DNA from: Bacteroidota bacterium
GTDB taxonomy: Bacteria > Bacteroidota > Ignavibacteria > Kapaibacteriales > Kapaibacteriaceae
Direction: 5' to 3'
DNA length: 7,003 nucleotides
Assembly: GCA_003488525.1 (NCBI GenBank)
Contig: DNLG01000054.1
Location: 9,658 to 16,660 of the forward strand
Positions 6,986 through 7,003 of this stretch are shown in pieces. The first letter of the stretch is position 1. The number at the start of each line of letters is the position of its first letter. The notes beneath the pieces were generated by a model. It searched no databases. It saw only the letters and a list, made by a program, of their open reading frames with translations, and was not told the origin of the DNA. The translations under genes were made by a program, and so were the position numbers.

Positions 6986-7003
6986 ACGCCCGGTTACAAG
7001 ACC

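Overview
The window is one continuous gene train read entirely on the minus strand, so transcription runs from position 7003 towards position 1. It holds five genes (the last cut by the left edge) plus a small membrane-protein gene at the right edge. Gaps between genes are only 3 to 19 bases, and there is no gene-free stretch above 300 bases. I see no tRNA, rRNA, CRISPR, insertion sequence or convincing terminator. The sequence is moderately GC-rich. An LptG-type permease implies a Gram-negative outer membrane. The long double-propeller VCBS/ASPIC protein, the secreted vanadium-haloperoxidase-like protein and the HmuY-like lipoprotein are all typical of the Bacteroidota/Chlorobiota (FCB) group, so I infer a member of that group; the species cannot be named from this window.

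Region by region, in transcription order: (1) 6985-6698, a small two-helix membrane protein of unknown function whose frame stays open to the window edge. (2) 6694-5612, lptG, a permease subunit of the lipopolysaccharide transporter, starting with GTG. (3) 5600-2397, a secreted protein of 1067 residues with 14 calcium-binding-type acidic motifs in two blocks around an ASPIC/UnbV domain, also starting with GTG. (4) 2377-1064, a secreted PAP2-superfamily vanadium-dependent haloperoxidase-like enzyme with a complete vanadate-site signature. (5) 1051-443, a lipoprotein that resembles the HmuY haem-binding family. (6) 434 to beyond position 1, paaA, the catalytic subunit of the phenylacetyl-CoA epoxidase.

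For function, genes 2 to 5 all act at the cell envelope or outside the cell. The haloperoxidase-like enzyme and the double-propeller protein probably form a working pair: such families are, to my knowledge, repeatedly found near each other in Bacteroidota. The HmuY-like lipoprotein may be a surface partner. paaA belongs to a cytoplasmic aromatic-degradation pathway and probably begins a paa gene cluster lying to the left. Its Shine-Dalgarno overlaps the stop codon of the lipoprotein gene, so it appears to be translated from the same message. The most interesting part of the window is this unusual succession: envelope export, calcium-propeller protein, haloperoxidase, HmuY-like lipoprotein, then phenylacetate epoxidase.
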